NCBI RefSeq assembly: GCF_000315055.1
Contig: NZ_BAER01000017.1
Span: 186,001-250,000, forward strand
Source of the DNA: Paraglaciecola polaris LMG 21857
GTDB lineage: Bacteria > Pseudomonadota > Gammaproteobacteria > Enterobacterales > Alteromonadaceae
Reading direction: 5' to 3'
DNA length: 64,000 nt
This document shows, in pieces, positions 9,264 through 22,605 of this stretch. The position numbers were made by a program, and so were the translations under genes. A model generated the notes under the pieces. The model was not told the DNA's origin. It did not search any database and saw nothing but the letters and a program-made list of their open reading frames with translations. The first letter of the stretch is position 1. Every line of letters begins with the position of its first letter.

Positions 9264-9348
9264 TGGTGCGGATGGGGAGACTCGAACTCCCACGGCCTAA
9301 GCCACAGCCCCCTCAAGGCTGCGTGTCTACCAATTCCACCACATCCGC
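9264..9348 (-). tRNA. tRNA-Leu(GAG)
   Basis: An 85-base tRNA with acceptor stem GCGGATG / CATCCGC, discriminator A and encoded CCA. The D-loop has the GGTAGA type sequence. The anticodon stem CAGCC / GGCTG encloses loop TTGAGGG, giving anticodon GAG (reads CUC/CUU). A class II long variable arm follows, then T-loop GTTCGAG. It lies 12 bases beyond secG on the same strand, a common gammaproteobacterial arrangement, and is probably processed from the secG transcript. Confidence 0.95.
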
Positions 9349-9360
9349 GTGGTAATACTT

Positions 9361-9732
9361 TTAACTTTGAGGTATATCGCTTGCAGGTACTTCTGATGTA
9401 GTAACGGGCACATCAGACTCTACCGGTGCCGTTGTAGATTGAGCTGGCTCATCTAAAACAGGCACTTCAATGTTCTGCCAATCGTCAACCGCTTTTTCTT
9501 TATCAGCTGTTTGATTGCCTAAAATTAAACTAATAACGAAGAATAATGTAGCTAATATTGCAGTAGTACGCGTTAGGAAATTACCTGAACCTGATGAACC
9601 AAAAACGGTGTTTGAACCGCCACTACCAAATGATGCGCCCATATCTGCGCCTTTGCCTTGTTGAACAAGTACAAAGCCGATCAACATAATCGCTACAATC
9701 AAATAAACTACAATTAATACTTCGTAAAACAT
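9361..9732 (-). CDS. secG: Preprotein translocase subunit SecG
   Basis: A 123-residue SecG. Two membrane helices (about 3-23 and 52-72) flank the conserved cytoplasmic loop [35 protein letters not shown]. The C-terminal tail is acidic and Thr/Ser/Pro-rich. SecG aids SecYE-SecA translocation. The gene is 9 bases after tpiA and upstream of tRNA-Leu. Confidence 0.96.
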   Translation of the reverse strand: MFYEVLIVVYLIVAIMLIGFVLVQQGKGADMGASFGSGGSNTVFGSSGSGNFLTRTTAILATLFFVISLILGNQTADKEKAVDDWQNIEVPVLDEPAQSTTAPVESDVPVTTSEVPASDIPQS

Positions 9733-9741
9733 GTGTCGCCT

Positions 9742-10491
9742 CTATCGCTTTGCCGCTAGGCAAATGCTTAAAAAATCTTCTGGGTTTAAACTGGCACCGC
9801 CAATCAAACCGCCATCTACATCAGGTTGAGAGAACAGCTCGACAGCATTGCTGCCTTTTACACTACCACCGTACAAAATCACACATTGCTTAGCGATATC
9901 ACTCTCTTGCTTTGCCAAATGTTGACGTATAAATGCATGCACTTCTTGTGCTTGCGCTGGACTTGCTGTTTTGCCTGTACCTATGGCCCAAACCGGCTCA
10001 TAAGCAATCACAATATCGTTAAATGCAGCAATGCCAACTTTACTTATTACCGCGTCTAATTGCGCAGCAATATAATCAAATAATTGCCCACTCTCGCGAA
10101 TGTCTTCTGGTTCACCAACGCAAAACAATGGTATAAGTCCGTGTTTTAACGCTACATCAACCTTTTCGGCAACAAGTTCATTCGACTCGTTGTTATCAGC
10201 ACGTCGCTCTGAATGGCCTAAAATAACATATTGGCAATTCATTTCTTGCAACATACTTGCAGCGGTTTCACCCGTATGTGCACCAGATTCAAAATGGCTA
10301 ATTGTTTGTCCACCTAAGGCGAACGCACTACCATTGAAACCACCTAGATAAGGAAAAGGTGGGCACACAACAACATCTACATGGGAAAGCTCTGCGTTAG
10401 AAAATAACGCTTCCATCTGTTTAATTAAAGCCAGATTTCCGTTCATCTTCCAGTTACCTGCCACTATCGGCCGACGGTTACTCATATGCAT
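9742..10491 (-). CDS. tpiA: Triosephosphate isomerase
   Basis: A 249-residue TIM barrel interconverting DHAP and glyceraldehyde-3-phosphate. Catalytic residues seen: Lys15 (AGNWKMNG), His93 (LGHSERR) and Glu165 (AYEPVWAIGTG); the phosphate-binding loop GGSV lies near the C terminus. Two ATGs two codons apart are both possible starts; AGGAG lies 5 bases before the first, TAGG 6 bases before the second. Confidence 0.97.
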   Translation of the reverse strand: MHMSNRRPIVAGNWKMNGNLALIKQMEALFSNAELSHVDVVVCPPFPYLGGFNGSAFALGGQTISHFESGAHTGETAASMLQEMNCQYVILGHSERRADNNESNELVAEKVDVALKHGLIPLFCVGEPEDIRESGQLFDYIAAQLDAVISKVGIAAFNDIVIAYEPVWAIGTGKTASPAQAQEVHAFIRQHLAKQESDIAKQCVILYGGSVKGSNAVELFSQPDVDGGLIGGASLNPEDFLSICLAAKR

Positions 10492-10620
10492 CCTAACTCC
10501 TGTAGTGCCAGTGAAAAGCGCGCGAGATATTAACTAACCTGTTACCATTATACAAGTAGCAGAATTGAATTTTAACGACTTTTATTCGCTAAATAAAGGA
10601 GCGCATTTAATATTGCTGAC

Positions 10621-11964
10621 TTATTGTCCAGTTGCCGTACGTACAGCATCTGCAATATGCTCTGCCCACTTCCTAGAATCCATAGCGTCATTCGCCTCAA
10701 CCATAACGCGGATCAAGGGTTCAGTACCGCTTTTTCGCAGTAATACTCGACCTCGATCGCCCAATGCATCCTCCGCTTCGACAACGCTACTTTTGACGTC
10801 TTCAGACTGTAAAGGTGTGTCCCCTTCATTGAAACGAACATTAATAAGCGTTTGTGGGAACTTTGTCATTCCACGACTGAGCTCGCTTAACGTCATATTG
10901 GCGTTTAACATAGCCGCTAGAACTTGTAAGCCTGCAACTATACCGTCACCGGTTGACGCAGCCTCTAAATTCAACACGTGCCCTGAACCTTCTCCGCCAA
11001 TCGACCAGCCTTTACGACGTAGTAATTCAAGAACGTAACGATCGCCAACTTTACTGCGTTCAAACGGCACACCTAAGGTACTCAGCGCCACCTCTAAGCC
11101 AAGGTTGCTCATCACAGTGCCCACGACGCCACCATTAAGTTTACCTGCCTTGAGCGCATCACGGGCAATGATATATACGATCTGGTCACCGTCGATTACA
11201 TTACCGTTATGATCAACCAACATAATGCGATCACCATCACCGTCTAAGGCAAAACCAAGATCTGCTTTGTTCTTGATGACACTATCAACAATCGCTTTCA
11301 TTGAAGTTGCGCCTACTTTACGATTGATGTTCAAACCATCAGGCTGCGTGCCGATTTCAATGACATCCGCGCCCAGCTCACTTAATACATTCGGTGCGAT
11401 GTGATAAGTGGCACCATGGGCACAATCCACCACGATCTTTAAACCTTTGAGGGACAGATTGGACGGGAAGTTGCCTTTACAAAACTCAATATAACGCCCT
11501 GCTGCATCGGAAATACGCACTGCTTTACCTAATTTATCAGAGGCAACACATTCCATAGGTTTGTCCATCTGGGCTTCAATGGCGAGCTCAATGTCATCAT
11601 CTAACTTAGTGCCGTCTGCAGAAAAGAATTTAATACCGTTATCATAATAAGGATTATGCGATGCACTAATGACGATGCCAGCCTCAGAACGGAAAGTCTT
11701 GGTAAGATAGGCAATTGCAGGCGTAGGCATAGGGCCAAGTAAACCAATATTGATCCCAGCAGCAGATAAGCCAGCCTCGAGTGCCGATTCCAACATGTAT
11801 CCTGATATTCGGGTGTCCTTACCGATTAAGACTTTATTGGTACCACTGCCCGCAAGCACTTTCCCTGCAGCCCAGCCAAGCTTCATCACGAATTCGGGGT
11901 TGATCATATTTTCCCCTACTTTGCCGCGAATGCCATCGGTACCAAAATATTTTCTGTCTCTCAT
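10621..11964 (-). CDS. glmM: Phosphoglucosamine mutase
   Basis: A 447-residue alpha-D-phosphohexomutase converting glucosamine-6-P to glucosamine-1-P for UDP-GlcNAc synthesis. The phosphoserine is Ser102 in [11 protein letters not shown], the Mg site is DGDGDR, the sugar-binding loop is GEGSGH, and the C-terminal phosphate loop is [12 protein letters not shown]. It follows folP by 2 bases, the conserved folP-glmM pair downstream of ftsH. Confidence 0.97.
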   Translation of the reverse strand: MRDRKYFGTDGIRGKVGENMINPEFVMKLGWAAGKVLAGSGTNKVLIGKDTRISGYMLESALEAGLSAAGINIGLLGPMPTPAIAYLTKTFRSEAGIVISASHNPYYDNGIKFFSADGTKLDDDIELAIEAQMDKPMECVASDKLGKAVRISDAAGRYIEFCKGNFPSNLSLKGLKIVVDCAHGATYHIAPNVLSELGADVIEIGTQPDGLNINRKVGATSMKAIVDSVIKNKADLGFALDGDGDRIMLVDHNGNVIDGDQIVYIIARDALKAGKLNGGVVGTVMSNLGLEVALSTLGVPFERSKVGDRYVLELLRRKGWSIGGEGSGHVLNLEAASTGDGIVAGLQVLAAMLNANMTLSELSRGMTKFPQTLINVRFNEGDTPLQSEDVKSSVVEAEDALGDRGRVLLRKSGTEPLIRVMVEANDAMDSRKWAEHIADAVRTATGQ

Positions 11965-11966
11965 TA

Positions 11967-12791
11967 TTATTTTTCCTTTTGTAACATCGACACTATTTTT
12001 ACTGCATCAACGGTTTCTTTTACATCGTGTACACGAATAATCTGCGCGCCTTTCAGCGCGGCTATCGTCGCCAATGCCACACTCCCTGCTAAACGCTCTT
12101 CCACTGGTCGATTAAGAAGTTGTCCGATCATAGATTTACGCGACATACCGACTAACAATGGATAACCATGGCGGTGCATATCATCCAATTGCGCTAATAG
12201 CTGATAATTATGCTGCAAGCTTTTACCAAAGCCAAAACCCGGATCAAATATTATGTTTTCGCGTTGTATTCCCGCTTGCACACATACGTCCGCTCTGGTG
12301 AGTAAAAATTGCTCTATATCGCCCATCAAATCGTCATAGTGAGGGGCGTGCTGCATACTTCTGGGCTGGCCACGCATATGCATTAAACACACAGGTACAT
12401 TCGCTTGAGCAGCCGCTTGTAAAGCGCCCGACTCCTGTAATGCTCGCACATCGTTAATGAGTCCAGCTCCAGCTGCCACCCCCGCCTTCATTACCTCGGC
12501 TTTACTGGTATCGATGGAGATAAGGGTATCAAACCGAGCATTCAACGCTTCAATCACTGGAATCACTCTATCAAGCTCAGCTTGTAGGGTAACATCTGCC
12601 GCACCAGGACGAGTAGACTCTCCGCCGACATCGATAAATTCGGCGCCCGCTTCGATCATTTCACACGTATGAGCAATCGCCTTATCGATATGAGTAAAAG
12701 CACCACCATCAGAGAAAGAATCAGGCGTTACATTCAGTATTCCCATCACTTTTGGGCCATTGAGGCTCAAGCTTTTGTCATTAAAATTCAT
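11967..12791 (-). CDS. folP: Dihydropteroate synthase
   Basis: A 274-residue TIM-barrel enzyme condensing p-aminobenzoate with dihydropterin pyrophosphate. Family motifs: [27 protein letters not shown], and GMSRKSM near the C terminus. A longer frame opens at 12845, but its first codons lie inside the ftsH terminator hairpin, so the ATG at 12791 (MNFNDKSLS) is taken. No strong ribosome binding site precedes it. Transcription must restart between 12792 and 12822 or read through the terminator. Confidence 0.94.
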   Translation of the reverse strand: MNFNDKSLSLNGPKVMGILNVTPDSFSDGGAFTHIDKAIAHTCEMIEAGAEFIDVGGESTRPGAADVTLQAELDRVIPVIEALNARFDTLISIDTSKAEVMKAGVAAGAGLINDVRALQESGALQAAAQANVPVCLMHMRGQPRSMQHAPHYDDLMGDIEQFLLTRADVCVQAGIQRENIIFDPGFGFGKSLQHNYQLLAQLDDMHRHGYPLLVGMSRKSMIGQLLNRPVEERLAGSVALATIAALKGAQIIRVHDVKETVDAVKIVSMLQKEK

Positions 12792-12822
12792 GGTTATAAT
12801 GCGTACACACCTAATTCGCGCT

Positions 12823-12857
12823 AAAAAAAACGCTTTGTTGATCACTCAACAAAGCGT
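12823..12857 (-). terminator. Strong terminator between ftsH and folP
   Basis: A 12-bp perfect stem (ACGCTTTGTTGA / TCAACAAAGCGT) with a 4-base loop, followed on the minus strand by eight T. It lies 21 bases after the ftsH stop and separates rlmE-ftsH from folP-glmM, which are often one transcript elsewhere. Confidence 0.9.
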
Positions 12858-12878
12858 CTGTCTCTCATACAAGTTTAA

Positions 12879-14846
12879 TTAGTTAGTCGCATCGCCCGGC
12901 TTACCAACCGTCGACTCAGACTTTTTCGGCTCTTTCGTTTCGCCAGAATCATCTTTCCCCTTAGGTTCATCACTTACAGATGCGCCACCAGTCGGAGGCG
13001 TACTGTCATTTTTCGAATCTTCAACCCAATCAGCAGGTAAGCGCACATCAGTACGTGCCATTAAATCATCAATCTGTTTTGCATCAATGGTTTCGTATTT
13101 CATTAAACAGTCTTTCATGGAATGCAAAATATCGATGTTATCAGTCAGTATCTGCTGTGCACGAGCATAGTTTCTATCGATCAATGCTTTCACCTCTGCA
13201 TCAATAGCTCGAGCGGTATCATCCGACATATGCTTCGATTTAGCCATACTGCGCCCAAGGAATACTTCCCCTTCTTCTTCAGCATAAAGCATAGGTCCCA
13301 TTTTGGTTGATAACCCCCACTGGGTAACCATTTTACGCGCGATGTCAGTGGCACGTTCGATATCATTCGATGCCCCTGTGGTAACGCGATCTTCACCTAA
13401 AGTTAACGCTTCGGCAATTCGACCGCCAAACAAGCTCGAAATCATGCTTTCAAGATGTTGCTTGCTATGACTGTATCGATCCTGTTCAGGTAAGTACATC
13501 GTTACGCCCAACGCGCGACCACGAGGAATAATCGATACTTTATAAACGGGATCATGCTCAGGCACCAATCGGCCCACAATAGCGTGACCAGCTTCGTGAT
13601 AAGCAGTATTGGTTTTTTCTTCTTCTGACATCACCATGTTTTTGCGCTCAGAGCCCATCATGATTTTGTCTTTGGCTTTATCAAACTCTTCCATTGAAAC
13701 AGTACGTTTACCGCTTCTGGCTGCAAACAATGCCGCTTCGTTAACTAGGTTAGCTAAGTCTGCACCTGAGAAACCAGGCGTACCACGCGCAATGTAAGAA
13801 GGCTCTACGTTGTCGCCTAATGGCACTTTACGCATATGTACTTTCAATATTTGTTCACGTCCGCGAATATCCGGTAAACCTACGTGTACTTGACGGTCAA
13901 AACGACCTGGGCGCAATAATGCGGGGTCAAGTACGTCTGGACGGTTAGTCGCCGCAATAACAATAATGCCTTCGTTACCGCCGAAACCATCCATTTCAAC
14001 TAACATTTGGTTTAAGGTTTGCTCACGTTCATCATGACCGCCTCCCATACCGGCGCCACGTTGGCGACCCACTGCGTCGATTTCATCGATGAAGATGATA
14101 CACGGTGCGGCCTTTTTAGCTTGTTCGAACATATCACGCACACGAGAAGCGCCGACACCTACAAACATTTCTACAAAGTCAGAACCTGATATTGAGAAGA
14201 ACGGCACTTTCGCTTCACCAGCAATGGCTTTTGCCAATAGTGTTTTGCCCGTCCCAGGAGGACCAACTAACAACACTCCGGTAGGAATGCGTCCGCCTAA
14301 CTTCTGGAATTTGCTAGGGTCACGTAAGAAGTCAACTAATTCGGAAACGTCTTCTTTGGCTTCATCACAACCGGCAACATCTGCAAACGTTGTTTTGATT
14401 TGGTCTTCACCCATCAGCTTAGCTTTACTTTTACCGAATGACATGGCTCCTCGACCACCGCCGCCGCCTTGCATTTGACGCATGAAAAATATCCATACCC
14501 CAATCAGCAATAACATTGGGAACCATGAGATAAAAATAGAGGTAAGCAATGAAGGCTCTTCAGGTGGTTCGCCAAGAATTTTTACATCTTGTTTTACCAA
14601 ATCTGAAATAAGCTGATCATCAAAGTAAGGGATATAGGTAGAGAAGCTCTCCCCTGACCGTTTAGTGCCTTTAATTTCTCGTGATTCACTATCAATACGC
14701 ACTTCACGGATTTGTCCTTGATTTGCTTCTTTAAGAAACGTTGTATAATCCGTTTGTACCTTTGATGACTCCCCCGGAGAAAAACTCTGGAAGACTGACA
14801 TCAAAACGACAGCTATGACCAACCATAAGATTAAATTTTTTGCCAT
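12879..14846 (-). CDS. ftsH: ATP-dependent zinc metalloprotease FtsH
   Basis: A 655-residue membrane AAA+ protease. The first helix ([12 protein letters not shown], about 5-20) and a second (about 100-120) flank the periplasmic domain. Then come Walker A GPPGTGKT, Walker [12 protein letters not shown], the SRH with [18 protein letters not shown], the zinc motif HEAGH (about residue 415), and a Gly/Lys/Ser-rich tail. It degrades LpxC, RpoH and misassembled membrane proteins. MAKNLILW is the conserved N terminus; a TTG three codons earlier is in frame, but the ATG has GAG just upstream. Confidence 0.97.
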   Translation of the reverse strand: MAKNLILWLVIAVVLMSVFQSFSPGESSKVQTDYTTFLKEANQGQIREVRIDSESREIKGTKRSGESFSTYIPYFDDQLISDLVKQDVKILGEPPEEPSLLTSIFISWFPMLLLIGVWIFFMRQMQGGGGGRGAMSFGKSKAKLMGEDQIKTTFADVAGCDEAKEDVSELVDFLRDPSKFQKLGGRIPTGVLLVGPPGTGKTLLAKAIAGEAKVPFFSISGSDFVEMFVGVGASRVRDMFEQAKKAAPCIIFIDEIDAVGRQRGAGMGGGHDEREQTLNQMLVEMDGFGGNEGIIVIAATNRPDVLDPALLRPGRFDRQVHVGLPDIRGREQILKVHMRKVPLGDNVEPSYIARGTPGFSGADLANLVNEAALFAARSGKRTVSMEEFDKAKDKIMMGSERKNMVMSEEEKTNTAYHEAGHAIVGRLVPEHDPVYKVSIIPRGRALGVTMYLPEQDRYSHSKQHLESMISSLFGGRIAEALTLGEDRVTTGASNDIERATDIARKMVTQWGLSTKMGPMLYAEEEGEVFLGRSMAKSKHMSDDTARAIDAEVKALIDRNYARAQQILTDNIDILHSMKDCLMKYETIDAKQIDDLMARTDVRLPADWVEDSKNDSTPPTGGASVSDEPKGKDDSGETKEPKKSESTVGKPGDATN

Positions 14847-14907
14847 GTCGCTCAAGTTGTTGACCTCTGTTATTTCAATTCTGTTGCGTATCTCACGCCT
14901 GAGAGTA

Positions 14908-15537
14908 CTATAATTTAAAGCCCGTCGCTACCAGATAAACCTCTCTGGAGCGCGCTCGGGATGAATCAGGTTTACGGGTTTTAACCACTTTAAAGGCACT
15001 TTTTACCTCATTAAAGAATTGGTCAAAACCTTCACCCATAAAAACTTTAACGGTGTAGTTGCCGTTTTTCTTTAGTACCTGTCGACACATATCCAGTGAA
15101 AGTTCGACTAAGTACATCGATTTCGCTTGATCTGCTGTATCGTTGCCCGTCATGTTCGGCGCCATATCGGACATAACAACATCTACGTTCTTTCCGCCGA
15201 TTTTGTTCAATAATGTATCGAGTACGGCTTCCTCGCGAAAATCGCCCATTAAGAAATCAACGCCAGGTAAGGGATCCATCGATAAAATATCACAGGCGAT
15301 TACCTGTCCTTTATCCCCGACTTGTTTAACCGCATATTGCGACCAACCGCCAGGAGCAGCACCCAAATCGACTACCGTCATTCCTTCTTTAATCAGGCCG
15401 TCTTTCACCTGAATTTCTTCTAGCTTAAAAACAGCCCTAGAACGCAGACCTTGTTTTTGTGCCTGAATGACATATTTATCGTCAAAGTGCTCTTTTAACC
15501 AGCGTTTACTGCTTTCAGATTGCTTATTTTTACCCAT
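14908..15537 (-). CDS. rlmE: 23S rRNA (uridine(2552)-2'-O)-methyltransferase RlmE
   Basis: A 209-residue Rossmann methyltransferase (RrmJ/FtsJ) making Um2552 in the ribosomal A loop, a late 50S assembly step. Seen: [18 protein letters not shown] near the start, SAM motif [13 protein letters not shown], catalytic Asp in DMAPNMTGN, Lys in [11 protein letters not shown], and a C-terminal [15 protein letters not shown]. Upstream of ftsH on the same strand, the standard rlmE-ftsH pair. It is divergent from yhbY, also a standard arrangement. Confidence 0.97.
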   Translation of the reverse strand: MGKNKQSESSKRWLKEHFDDKYVIQAQKQGLRSRAVFKLEEIQVKDGLIKEGMTVVDLGAAPGGWSQYAVKQVGDKGQVIACDILSMDPLPGVDFLMGDFREEAVLDTLLNKIGGKNVDVVMSDMAPNMTGNDTADQAKSMYLVELSLDMCRQVLKKNGNYTVKVFMGEGFDQFFNEVKSAFKVVKTRKPDSSRARSREVYLVATGFKL

Positions 15538-15632
15538 TGGCTTCGTTTGTCATTAGGAATACTTGCAAGATGGCGCTAGAATACTGGTTTTCAACTGTTC
15601 ACATTCAATATAATTGTAAGAAATATTACTCA

Positions 15633-15929
15633 ATGACTCTATCAAACAAGCAAAAACAACACCTTAAGGGCCTCGCCCATTCACTTAAACCTGTGGTACA
15701 ACTAGGGGCAAATGGATTGACCGAAGGCGTATTGGCTGAAATTGAAGGCGCACTTAGCCATCATGAACTCATTAAAGTTAAAGTACCCACTGAAGACAGA
15801 GAAGAGAAAAGCTTGATCATGGATGCCATCATTCGTGAAACAAAAGCAGAAAAACTACAATCTATCGGACATACCTTGGTATTATTTCGTCAAAGTGACG
15901 AGAAAAAAATCGAACTACCGAGAAAATAA
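15633..15929 (+). CDS. yhbY: CRM-domain RNA-binding protein YhbY
   Basis: A 98-residue single CRM domain protein with LKPVVQLGANGLTEGVLAEI, the GxxG-type loop region, and HELIKVKV. E. coli YhbY associates with pre-50S particles. The start at 15633 (MTLSNKQKQ) fits the family length; an upstream extension in the same frame would begin at the rlmE start and is not plausible. It is divergent from rlmE with a 95-base shared promoter region. Confidence 0.93.
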   Translation: MTLSNKQKQHLKGLAHSLKPVVQLGANGLTEGVLAEIEGALSHHELIKVKVPTEDREEKSLIMDAIIRETKAEKLQSIGHTLVLFRQSDEKKIELPRK

Positions 15930-15941
15930 TAGTTACATTGC

Positions 15942-15993
15942 AAAATATCCCGTATTAAGAGGTTAATTTAGCCGCCTTAATACGGGATATTTT
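15942..15993. terminator. Long perfect inverted repeat between yhbY and slyD
   Basis: Two 18-base arms, AAAATATCCCGTATTAAG (15942-15959) and its exact complement (15976-15993), separated by 16 bases. It lies between two convergent genes and has T runs at the outer end of both strands, so it is most likely a bidirectional terminator. The stem is unusually long. Confidence 0.7.
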
Positions 15994-16061
15994 GTCCAAT
16001 GAGGTTCAACTTTCTAATCGCTAACCCGCTTATACTTGCTGTATCGTGCGCAATTTTACGA

Positions 16062-16553
16062 TTAGTGGTGGTGACCACCCACGCCGTGAGCATGCCCATG
16101 CTGAATTTCTTCTGACGTAGCTTGACGCACGTCTACCACCTCTAAATCAAAACTCAGTGTTTTACCGGCCATTGGATGATTCAAATCCACAGTCACCATA
16201 AATTTACCGACTTTTATCACAGTAACTTCGCGCTGACCTTTTTCGGTATTTACGACTGCCGTCATACCCGCCTTCCACTTTTTGGTACCTTGGGCATCTT
16301 GCAAATGTTTCATAGGTATACGCTGTTCTGCGTCGGTTTGAATTTCACCATAAGTTTGAGCAGGCTCAAGTTCAACGGTAAAACGATCCCCGACAGCCTT
16401 ACCTTCAAGTGCTGATTCTACCCCCGGCATCATGTTGTCATGCCCATGAAGATAGGCAACCGCCTCGGCATCACGATTGTTTTCAAGTTCAGTACCGTCT
16501 AATTCGGTGATGATATACCTGAACTGTACTACTGTGTCTTTTACGATTTGCAT
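16062..16553 (-). CDS. slyD: FKBP-type peptidyl-prolyl isomerase SlyD
   Basis: A 163-residue SlyD-type FKBP: VQFRYIITELDG, the IF chaperone insert in the middle (QRIPMKHLQDAQGT...), DLNHPMAGKTLSFDLEVV, and a His-rich tail with HGHAHG and a terminal HHH. The tail suggests nickel/zinc binding as in E. coli SlyD, although it is much shorter and lacks cysteines. The role is folding help and possibly metal delivery to hydrogenase-like enzymes. Confidence 0.92.
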   Translation of the reverse strand: MQIVKDTVVQFRYIITELDGTELENNRDAEAVAYLHGHDNMMPGVESALEGKAVGDRFTVELEPAQTYGEIQTDAEQRIPMKHLQDAQGTKKWKAGMTAVVNTEKGQREVTVIKVGKFMVTVDLNHPMAGKTLSFDLEVVDVRQATSEEIQHGHAHGVGGHHH

Positions 16554-16647
16554 GGATATTTTCTCGTCATAAATAAAGTGCGCCGCAGTCTAGCAAAAAC
16601 ACAGAATTGTGAAATCATATTTGACTGGGATCTATTATCGGTAATGT

Positions 16648-19035
16648 CTATTCGTCGTCGCTACCGTTCACCACATTTGCAATATTCAGTAAACTGCTTA
16701 CGGCCATGTAATTGATTGTCCCTTTGGGGTAGCGACCTTTAGTGTTCATTGTGCCTACGTCTTTATCCATCAAAAGTTCAAGGGCTTGATCGACCGTTTC
16801 TACAACACAAATGTGAAATTTTCCTAATTTAACGGCTGCGATGACATCCTTATCTAGCATCAAATTAATTTGATTAGATTTAGGGATAATCGCCCCTTGA
16901 TGACCCGTTAAACCACGATGTTGACAGAGTTTGAAAAAACCCTCTATTTTCTCATTAACCCCGCCTACAGACTGCACCTGACCATACTGATTGATCGAAC
17001 CCGTAATGGCCAAATCTTGGCGAGTGGGGATATTCGTCAAGGCCGAAATCAGCGCAACTAACTCAGCCAATGAAGCACTGTCACCGTCTATGTGACCATA
17101 GGACTGCTCGATTGCAATATTCGCTGACAACGTCAGCGGAAACAACTGTGCGTATTTATGCCCAAGGTAACCCGTTAACAACATCACGCCTTTTGAATGT
17201 ATTGGTTGCCCCAACTCTACTTCTCGCTCGATGTCCACCACACCGTTAGCACCGGCATACACAGTTGATGTGATACGCGCAGGGGTGCCAAATAAACAAT
17301 CACCTACCTCGAGCACAGTAAGTCCGTTGACCTTACCAACATCAACGCCTTCGGTGGCAATCAATATTTGTCCCTGTTTGATGTCATCTAACACCGCTTC
17401 ACTTACGCGCCCAGTTCGGCGAGTTTTTGCACTTAACGCGGCCTCTATATGTGTAACGTCTAAATCCAGATCCTGGCTTTTCCGACAAAAATACAAACTC
17501 TCATTGAGCAGCTCTATCACATCAGAAAAACGTGCTGACAATCGTTGCTGATGTTCGGCCATGCGCAAACTGTATTCCACTAACCGGTACATAGCTTTGG
17601 GCGAAATACTGTTTAAACCTAATTGCGTCACTTGGTGACGCACACGACCAACAAAATCATATAAGGTTTGCTTATCGAGCTGAATTTCATGATCAAAATC
17701 GACCAACACCCGAAATAACTCGTAGAATTCATCATCGTAATCTTGCAAGTTGTAATACAGTTCACGGGAACCAAGTAATACGACCTTGACGTTAATAGGA
17801 ATTTGTTGCGGATTCAGCGTAATCGAGTTGACCATGCCTACATCGGCCTGAGGTAAGTCCATTTTTAAATGGCCCGATTTCAGAACCAGTTTTAGCGTCT
17901 CCCAAGCGAAAGGTTGGGTAATCAACTTATCTACATCAAGCAACAAATACCCACCATTGGCTCTATGTAATGCACCAGGGCGGATCATACGATAATTGGT
18001 AAATACCGAACCAGAAACGTTGGTATATTCAACACGACCAAACAGGTTCTGATGAGTAGGGTTCGGTTCATAAATAACCGGTGCGCCACTGTTTAATTCG
18101 TGACTAACCAGAATATTAGGTAGGTATTGCTCTTCCAATACAGAACGCCTGTCGTACTCATCATGTTTTTCGTCTTTTTTATCATCCGCCAGTATTTCTA
18201 CTATGGTTTCGACTAAATGGGGTTTAAGTTGGCGTAAGAATTTCAATATACCTAAATCAGCAGCATATTGATGTTCAAGCTCTTTCAGCAAGGGTTTAAT
18301 ACCTTGCTCTGCCGTATCTTTTTTGAGATGGCGAAGTTGCTCTGAGGAGGCTCGCTTCCATTTGGGTAACTCAATCAAGGCTTCACTTAATCGATTCTCA
18401 AGTTCATCGATTAAGTGATAGTACTGCTGGCGATCATCATCACTTAATTTAGCAAAGTCAGCGTCTGTGATCGGTTTCCCATCCACTATCGGTGAAAAAC
18501 TAATGTTGCCATTTTCTTCGTACAAAGCCACATTTTGCGCTTGAGCGAGCTGCTCAACAGTATCAATGGCCTGCTCATAACGTTGATCAAATTCCCGAGT
18601 AATCGCCACCTTTTTACGTTGATAACCAGGGTTATCAAATGCTGCGGGAAAGGTGTCAAGCAGCTCGTCGACTAATTGCTCCATATTTTTAACTAAGCGC
18701 TTACTTTCCCCAGGAGGCAAACGTAGGGCAAAAGGTTCGCGCTCATCATCAAAATTGTTAATGTAGCACCAATCATCTGGCGTCAGCACTTTGCGTACAT
18801 ACTTGGCAATGTATTCGTGCACTAAGGTAAAGCGACCCGTTGCTTGCTCACCCATCACATATAAATTATACCCCTTGGCATCTATGCCTAAACCGAAATC
18901 GAGGGCTTCTCTAGCACGTGCTTGACCGATAAACGTTGCCTGAGTGGCTTGCTCATCTTTCAAAGCGTGATTAATCAAGCGCCGACTCGGTTTCGCGGTA
19001 ATATCTTTCAAACTCAGGGCGTATTTAAGATGCAT
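16648..19035 (-). CDS. Lon-family ATP-dependent protease (YcbZ/LonB-like)
   Basis: A 795-residue protein of the AAA_32 plus Lon_C type. The N-terminal P-loop-like segment is GEQATGRFT (Arg in place of the usual Lys). A second ATPase part follows (GGYLLLDVDKLI, sensor region), and a C-terminal protease domain carries Ser in GDSASLAEL and Lys in VNEKIEGFF, the Lon Ser-Lys dyad. It lacks the Lon substrate-binding N domain. The family is certain; targets of the E. coli homologue YcbZ are poorly known. It stands alone, divergent from leuS across 429 bases. Confidence 0.9.
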   Translation of the reverse strand: MHLKYALSLKDITAKPSRRLINHALKDEQATQATFIGQARAREALDFGLGIDAKGYNLYVMGEQATGRFTLVHEYIAKYVRKVLTPDDWCYINNFDDEREPFALRLPPGESKRLVKNMEQLVDELLDTFPAAFDNPGYQRKKVAITREFDQRYEQAIDTVEQLAQAQNVALYEENGNISFSPIVDGKPITDADFAKLSDDDRQQYYHLIDELENRLSEALIELPKWKRASSEQLRHLKKDTAEQGIKPLLKELEHQYAADLGILKFLRQLKPHLVETIVEILADDKKDEKHDEYDRRSVLEEQYLPNILVSHELNSGAPVIYEPNPTHQNLFGRVEYTNVSGSVFTNYRMIRPGALHRANGGYLLLDVDKLITQPFAWETLKLVLKSGHLKMDLPQADVGMVNSITLNPQQIPINVKVVLLGSRELYYNLQDYDDEFYELFRVLVDFDHEIQLDKQTLYDFVGRVRHQVTQLGLNSISPKAMYRLVEYSLRMAEHQQRLSARFSDVIELLNESLYFCRKSQDLDLDVTHIEAALSAKTRRTGRVSEAVLDDIKQGQILIATEGVDVGKVNGLTVLEVGDCLFGTPARITSTVYAGANGVVDIEREVELGQPIHSKGVMLLTGYLGHKYAQLFPLTLSANIAIEQSYGHIDGDSASLAELVALISALTNIPTRQDLAITGSINQYGQVQSVGGVNEKIEGFFKLCQHRGLTGHQGAIIPKSNQINLMLDKDVIAAVKLGKFHICVVETVDQALELLMDKDVGTMNTKGRYPKGTINYMAVSSLLNIANVVNGSDDE

Positions 19036-22068
<3,033 letters not shown>

Positions 22069-22083
22069 CGAGTAGAAAACGCA

Positions 22084-22605
22084 ATGCGAAACCTAATCAC
22101 CTGTTTATTATGCAGTTTTATCATCAGTGGATGTGGTTTTTCATTGCGTGGTAATTATGAATTGCCGGACAGTATCTCTCAATTACGCTTGGCCTCTGCT
22201 GAAACTCATTCAGCCCTTGAACGAGCCCTGCGTAATGAGCTGAAGCCTTATAATGTGGATATTATTGAGTCTGGCGTTGCAGGCGACTCAAATCTACTCA
22301 ATGTGTATCTTCTCAGCGATACATTAGATCGACGTCTACTGTCATTGTTTACCACAGGGCAAGTTGCAGAATATGAATTAATCTATACGGTACGTTATGA
22401 ACTACAGTTTTCGCAACGCGACGCACAACTTGTGGAATTTGACATAAAACGCGAGTATCAAGACGATCCTGACGCTGTATTAGCGAAATCTCGAGAACTT
22501 GAACTGGTGTTATCTGAGATGCGCAAACAAGCTGCTAATCAGATCATTCATCAGATTTCTATCGCCCAACGATCTTCAGCAAATACTGCGATCCCTAAGA
22601 TTTAA
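22084..22605 (+). CDS. lptE: LPS-assembly lipoprotein LptE
   Basis: A 173-residue outer-membrane lipoprotein (lipobox ISGC, Cys17, then GFSLRGNYELP). It plugs LptD and helps insert LPS into the outer leaflet. It is sequence-variable apart from the CGFxLRG start, which is clear here. The stop overlaps the holA start by one base (TAATG), indicating coupling. Confidence 0.94.
   Translation: MRNLITCLLCSFIISGCGFSLRGNYELPDSISQLRLASAETHSALERALRNELKPYNVDIIESGVAGDSNLLNVYLLSDTLDRRLLSLFTTGQVAEYELIYTVRYELQFSQRDAQLVEFDIKREYQDDPDAVLAKSRELELVLSEMRKQAANQIIHQISIAQRSSANTAIPKI

Noticed and set aside
10565-11038. 157-residue plus-strand open frame antisense to glmM
   Set aside because: It lies wholly or mostly on the opposite strand of a certain gene, has no ribosome binding site and no recognisable fold; it is a shadow of the glmM codon pattern.
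14089-14478. 129-residue plus-strand frame inside ftsH
   Set aside because: Antisense to the highly conserved AAA domain, composition typical of a shadow frame.
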